Positions 45,370 through 46,688 of a stretch of DNA of 46,688 bases are shown here, in pieces. This stretch comes from Patescibacteria group bacterium. Its GTDB lineage: Bacteria > Patescibacteriota > Patescibacteriia > Patescibacteriales > GWC2-42-12. The stretch's first letter is position 1. Each line of letters opens with the position of its first letter. The notes below the pieces were generated by a model that worked only from the letters and a program-made list of their open reading frames with translations, was not told the DNA's origin and ran no database searches. The position numbers were made by a program, and so were the translations under genes. The stretch is from NCBI GenBank assembly GCA_028707005.1, contig JAQTVB010000007.1, positions 1-46,688 of the forward strand, read 5' to 3'.

Positions 45370-45398
45370 TTGACATTATTGGATAAATTGGCTATATT
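45370..45398 (+). promoter_or_regulatory. Promoter of tRNA-Ser (GCT)
   Basis: TTGACA (45370-45375), 17-bp spacer, TATATT (45393-45398). Predicted start near 45405, about 90 nt before the mature tRNA, with the inverted repeat 45419-45492 in the leader. Confidence 0.6.
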
Positions 45399-45418
45399 TA
45401 TTGTAGCACGAAATAAAT

Positions 45419-45492
45419 CAATTATCAATTACGAATTAAAAATTACGAATTAAATTTTTGATTCGTAATTTTTAATTGTTAATTCGTAATTG
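45419..45492. repeat. Inverted repeat of the 'AATTACGAATTA' family
   Basis: CAATTATCAATTACGAATTAAAAATTACG... followed by its imperfect complement ...CGTAATTTTTAATTGTTAATTCGTAATTG; about 25-30 paired bases with a bulge. Same family as 4455-4603 and the recG insert. Confidence 0.75.
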
Positions 45493-45496
45493 AATT

Positions 45497-45586
45497 GGAG
45501 AGGTGGCTGAGCGGCTGATAGCAGCACCCTGCTAAGGTGTTAGGCTTTAACGAGTCTCGAGGGTTCGAATCCCTCCCTCTCCGCCA
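45497..45586 (+). tRNA. tRNA-Ser (GCT)
   Basis: Acceptor GGAGAGG/CCTCTCC, anticodon loop CTGCTAA giving GCT, long variable arm (TTAGGCTTTAACGAGTCTC), T-arm GAGGGTTCGAATCCCTC, discriminator G and encoded CCA. Confidence 0.95.
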
Positions 45587-45600
45587 ATCGGAATGAAGAG

Positions 45601-45631
45601 CCCTTTGATAAATATAATCAAAGGGTTTTTT
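45601..45631 (+). terminator. Terminator after tRNA-Ser (GCT)
   Basis: CCCTTTGAT/ATCAAAGGG, 9-bp stem, 7-nt loop, then TTTTTT on the plus strand, 14 nt after the tRNA CCA. Confidence 0.9.
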
Positions 45632-45712
45632 GTATGAGATTAGTATTTTTCCGTCGAATTTAAAAGTCGTAGTTCGCGCAACATTCGCGCAAGAAACTAA
45701 TATACTGAAAAC

Positions 45713-45738
45713 AAAAACCTCGTTATTACGAGGTTTTT
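45713..45738. terminator. Bidirectional terminator before the histidine kinase stop
   Basis: AAAAACCTCG/CGAGGTTTTT, 10-bp stem with loop TTATTA. It serves the minus-strand kinase gene (stop at 45768) and could back up the plus-strand tRNA terminator. Upstream (45640-45712) a TTCGCGCAA direct repeat occurs but no gene. Confidence 0.8.
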
Positions 45739-45767
45739 ATGCTATTAAGAATTTAATATGCTATAAG

Positions 45768-46628
45768 CTATTTTTGCGCCAGCGGCAATTCCAGATAGAA
45801 GATACTGCCCTTGTCCTTGCCCTCGGACTCGGCCCAGGCGCGGCCGCCGTGCGCTTCTATGATCATTCTCACCGTGTAGAGACCGTAGCCGGTAGAGTCA
45901 ACATTTATTCTTAAGGAGTCCTTGCCGCGGCCGCCTTCTTTAAAAAGATTGACTTTGTCTTCGTCGGTGATGCCCACGCCCGTGTCTTTAACCGAAAAAA
46001 GAATTTTATGAGTTGCTTTATACAATTTAACGGTAATACCGCCCCGCAAAGTGTATTTAACCGCGTTGTCTATTAAGCTATAAACTATTTCTTTAAGCCA
46101 GAAAGCGTCGCCCATGATCGTGAAGTCATCGTCCGCCAAATCGCCGGCGAGCTTCAAATTTTTGTGTTTCGCCGGGCCTTTTTTATCTTGGATGGCTTCT
46201 TCAACGATTTTTTTGAAATCCAGAGGCTTCATGTCAAATTTTACTTTGCCGGCTTGAAAGTTGGCCGCGTTTAAAACCAAATCAACCGTAGCGATGCCCT
46301 CATTGTCCGAGTCCAGGCCTTGCTGGGCGATATTTTTCACTTTGGCGGAAATCGGGCCGAAAGTACCTTCCAAAAGTTCGGCAAAAATGTACTTTGAACG
46401 AGTGAACGAACCTTTGACTTTATGGGTCACTAAATGGACTAGGCTTTCTCTCTGCTTGATGGCATTTTGCAGATCAACATTAAGTTTGGCCAACAATTCT
46501 CTTTGGCGGACTTCGGCTTTAACTGAGCGTACCAGCCACCAGCCAAAAGCGGCAACTATCACCAAGGTAATGCCGGTCAGAACTCTGTTGGTCGGATTTT
46601 GAATAAAAGCGTATTGCGAGGCGATCAA
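45768..46628 (-). CDS. Membrane sensor histidine kinase, N-terminus uncertain
   Basis: The 286-residue ORF has a membrane helix (VLTGITLVIVAAFGWWLV, about 16-33), a coiled linker, a HisKA-like dimerisation helix with phosphoacceptor His69 in LVTHKVKGSFTRSKY and a HATPase_c domain with N box LIDNAVKYT, G1 DTGVGI and G2 STGYGLYTV. The H-box HKVKG differs from the usual HELRTP. The ORF begins at a TTG; the same frame stays open upstream with more hydrophobic codons (ALVVGIIILIA) until a TAA near 46658-46660, with no ATG. So the start is unclear, or a sensor region was lost by frameshift at the window edge. The partner regulator is not adjacent. Confidence 0.85.
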   Translation of the reverse strand: MIASQYAFIQNPTNRVLTGITLVIVAAFGWWLVRSVKAEVRQRELLAKLNVDLQNAIKQRESLVHLVTHKVKGSFTRSKYIFAELLEGTFGPISAKVKNIAQQGLDSDNEGIATVDLVLNAANFQAGKVKFDMKPLDFKKIVEEAIQDKKGPAKHKNLKLAGDLADDDFTIMGDAFWLKEIVYSLIDNAVKYTLRGGITVKLYKATHKILFSVKDTGVGITDEDKVNLFKEGGRGKDSLRINVDSTGYGLYTVRMIIEAHGGRAWAESEGKDKGSIFYLELPLAQK

Positions 46629-46688
46629 AATGATAATGCCGACGACCAGGGCCTGGGCTTAAACCAATTTTATATTGAAAGATTTGTA

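Noticed and set aside
45640-45712. TTCGCGCAA direct repeat 3' of tRNA-Ser considered as an attachment site
   Set aside because: It does not match the tRNA 3' end, and no integrase or second att copy is present.

Overview
The window reads as a chromosomal segment of a Patescibacteria/CPR (Parcubacteria-like) bacterium. This is inferred from the gene set and style: compact housekeeping genes, an unusually complete type IV pilus locus, a surface protein with 'GWAWN..IGWISFN' repeats, many lineage-type small proteins, and dispersed palindromic repeats that also lie in-frame inside conserved genes. No rRNA or CRISPR array is present. Most genes are on the minus strand.

Region 1 (1-4.2 kb) is an AT-rich accessory island ending at the 3' side of a tRNA-Asn gene. 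It carries a SAM methyltransferase, a HEPN-domain protein, and what looks like a type II restriction-modification (R-M) locus with an unusual methyltransferase. Its N-terminal half is a complete LexA (winged helix, Ala-Gly cleavage site, Ser/Lys dyad at LexA spacing). Its C-terminal half is a beta-class amino-DNA methyltransferase (TSPPY ... DPMCGSGTT). Facing it are a small XRE controller-like gene and an endonuclease VII-type HNH nuclease. Promoters with operator-like repeats between -35 and -10 are visible for both arms. This LexA-methyltransferase R-M module is the best candidate for an undescribed system.

Region 2 (4.3-13.1 kb): tRNA-Asn, rpoD and dnaG (the macromolecular-synthesis pair), a secreted repeat protein and a three-helix membrane protein next to an ECF-type sigma factor, two small membrane proteins, tRNA-Ser(GGA), a CDP-alcohol phosphatidyltransferase and a DsbA-like thiol oxidoreductase.

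Region 3 (13.2-17.6 kb): ligA-gatC-[GxxExxY gene]-gatA. The GxxExxY gene is AT-rich, is flanked by inverted repeats and interrupts the gat genes; gatA carries two in-frame palindromic inserts.

Region 4 (17.6-34.1 kb): one long minus-strand type IV pilus locus, in transcription order pilM, pilN (with a ~300-residue extension), pilO, a PilP-like gene, pilB, a CheY-like regulator, a degenerate pilT-like ATPase, pilC, two pilins, an O-antigen-ligase/TPR protein, pilD, the GWAW-repeat surface protein and four minor-pilin-like genes (FimT/GspH, PilV, PilW, PilX types). This probably serves adhesion, motility or DNA uptake; radA, recG and ligA lie nearby.

Region 5 (34.2-46.7 kb): a beta-propeller-like protein and radA on the plus strand, then recG, three orphan genes with their own promoters or terminators, alr with a nearby 3'-fragment of a second alr, tRNA-Arg genes (one decayed), a DEAD-box helicase, a PH-like membrane protein, tRNA-Ser(GCT) and a histidine kinase that meets the window edge.

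All functional calls come from motifs read by eye; no database search was run.
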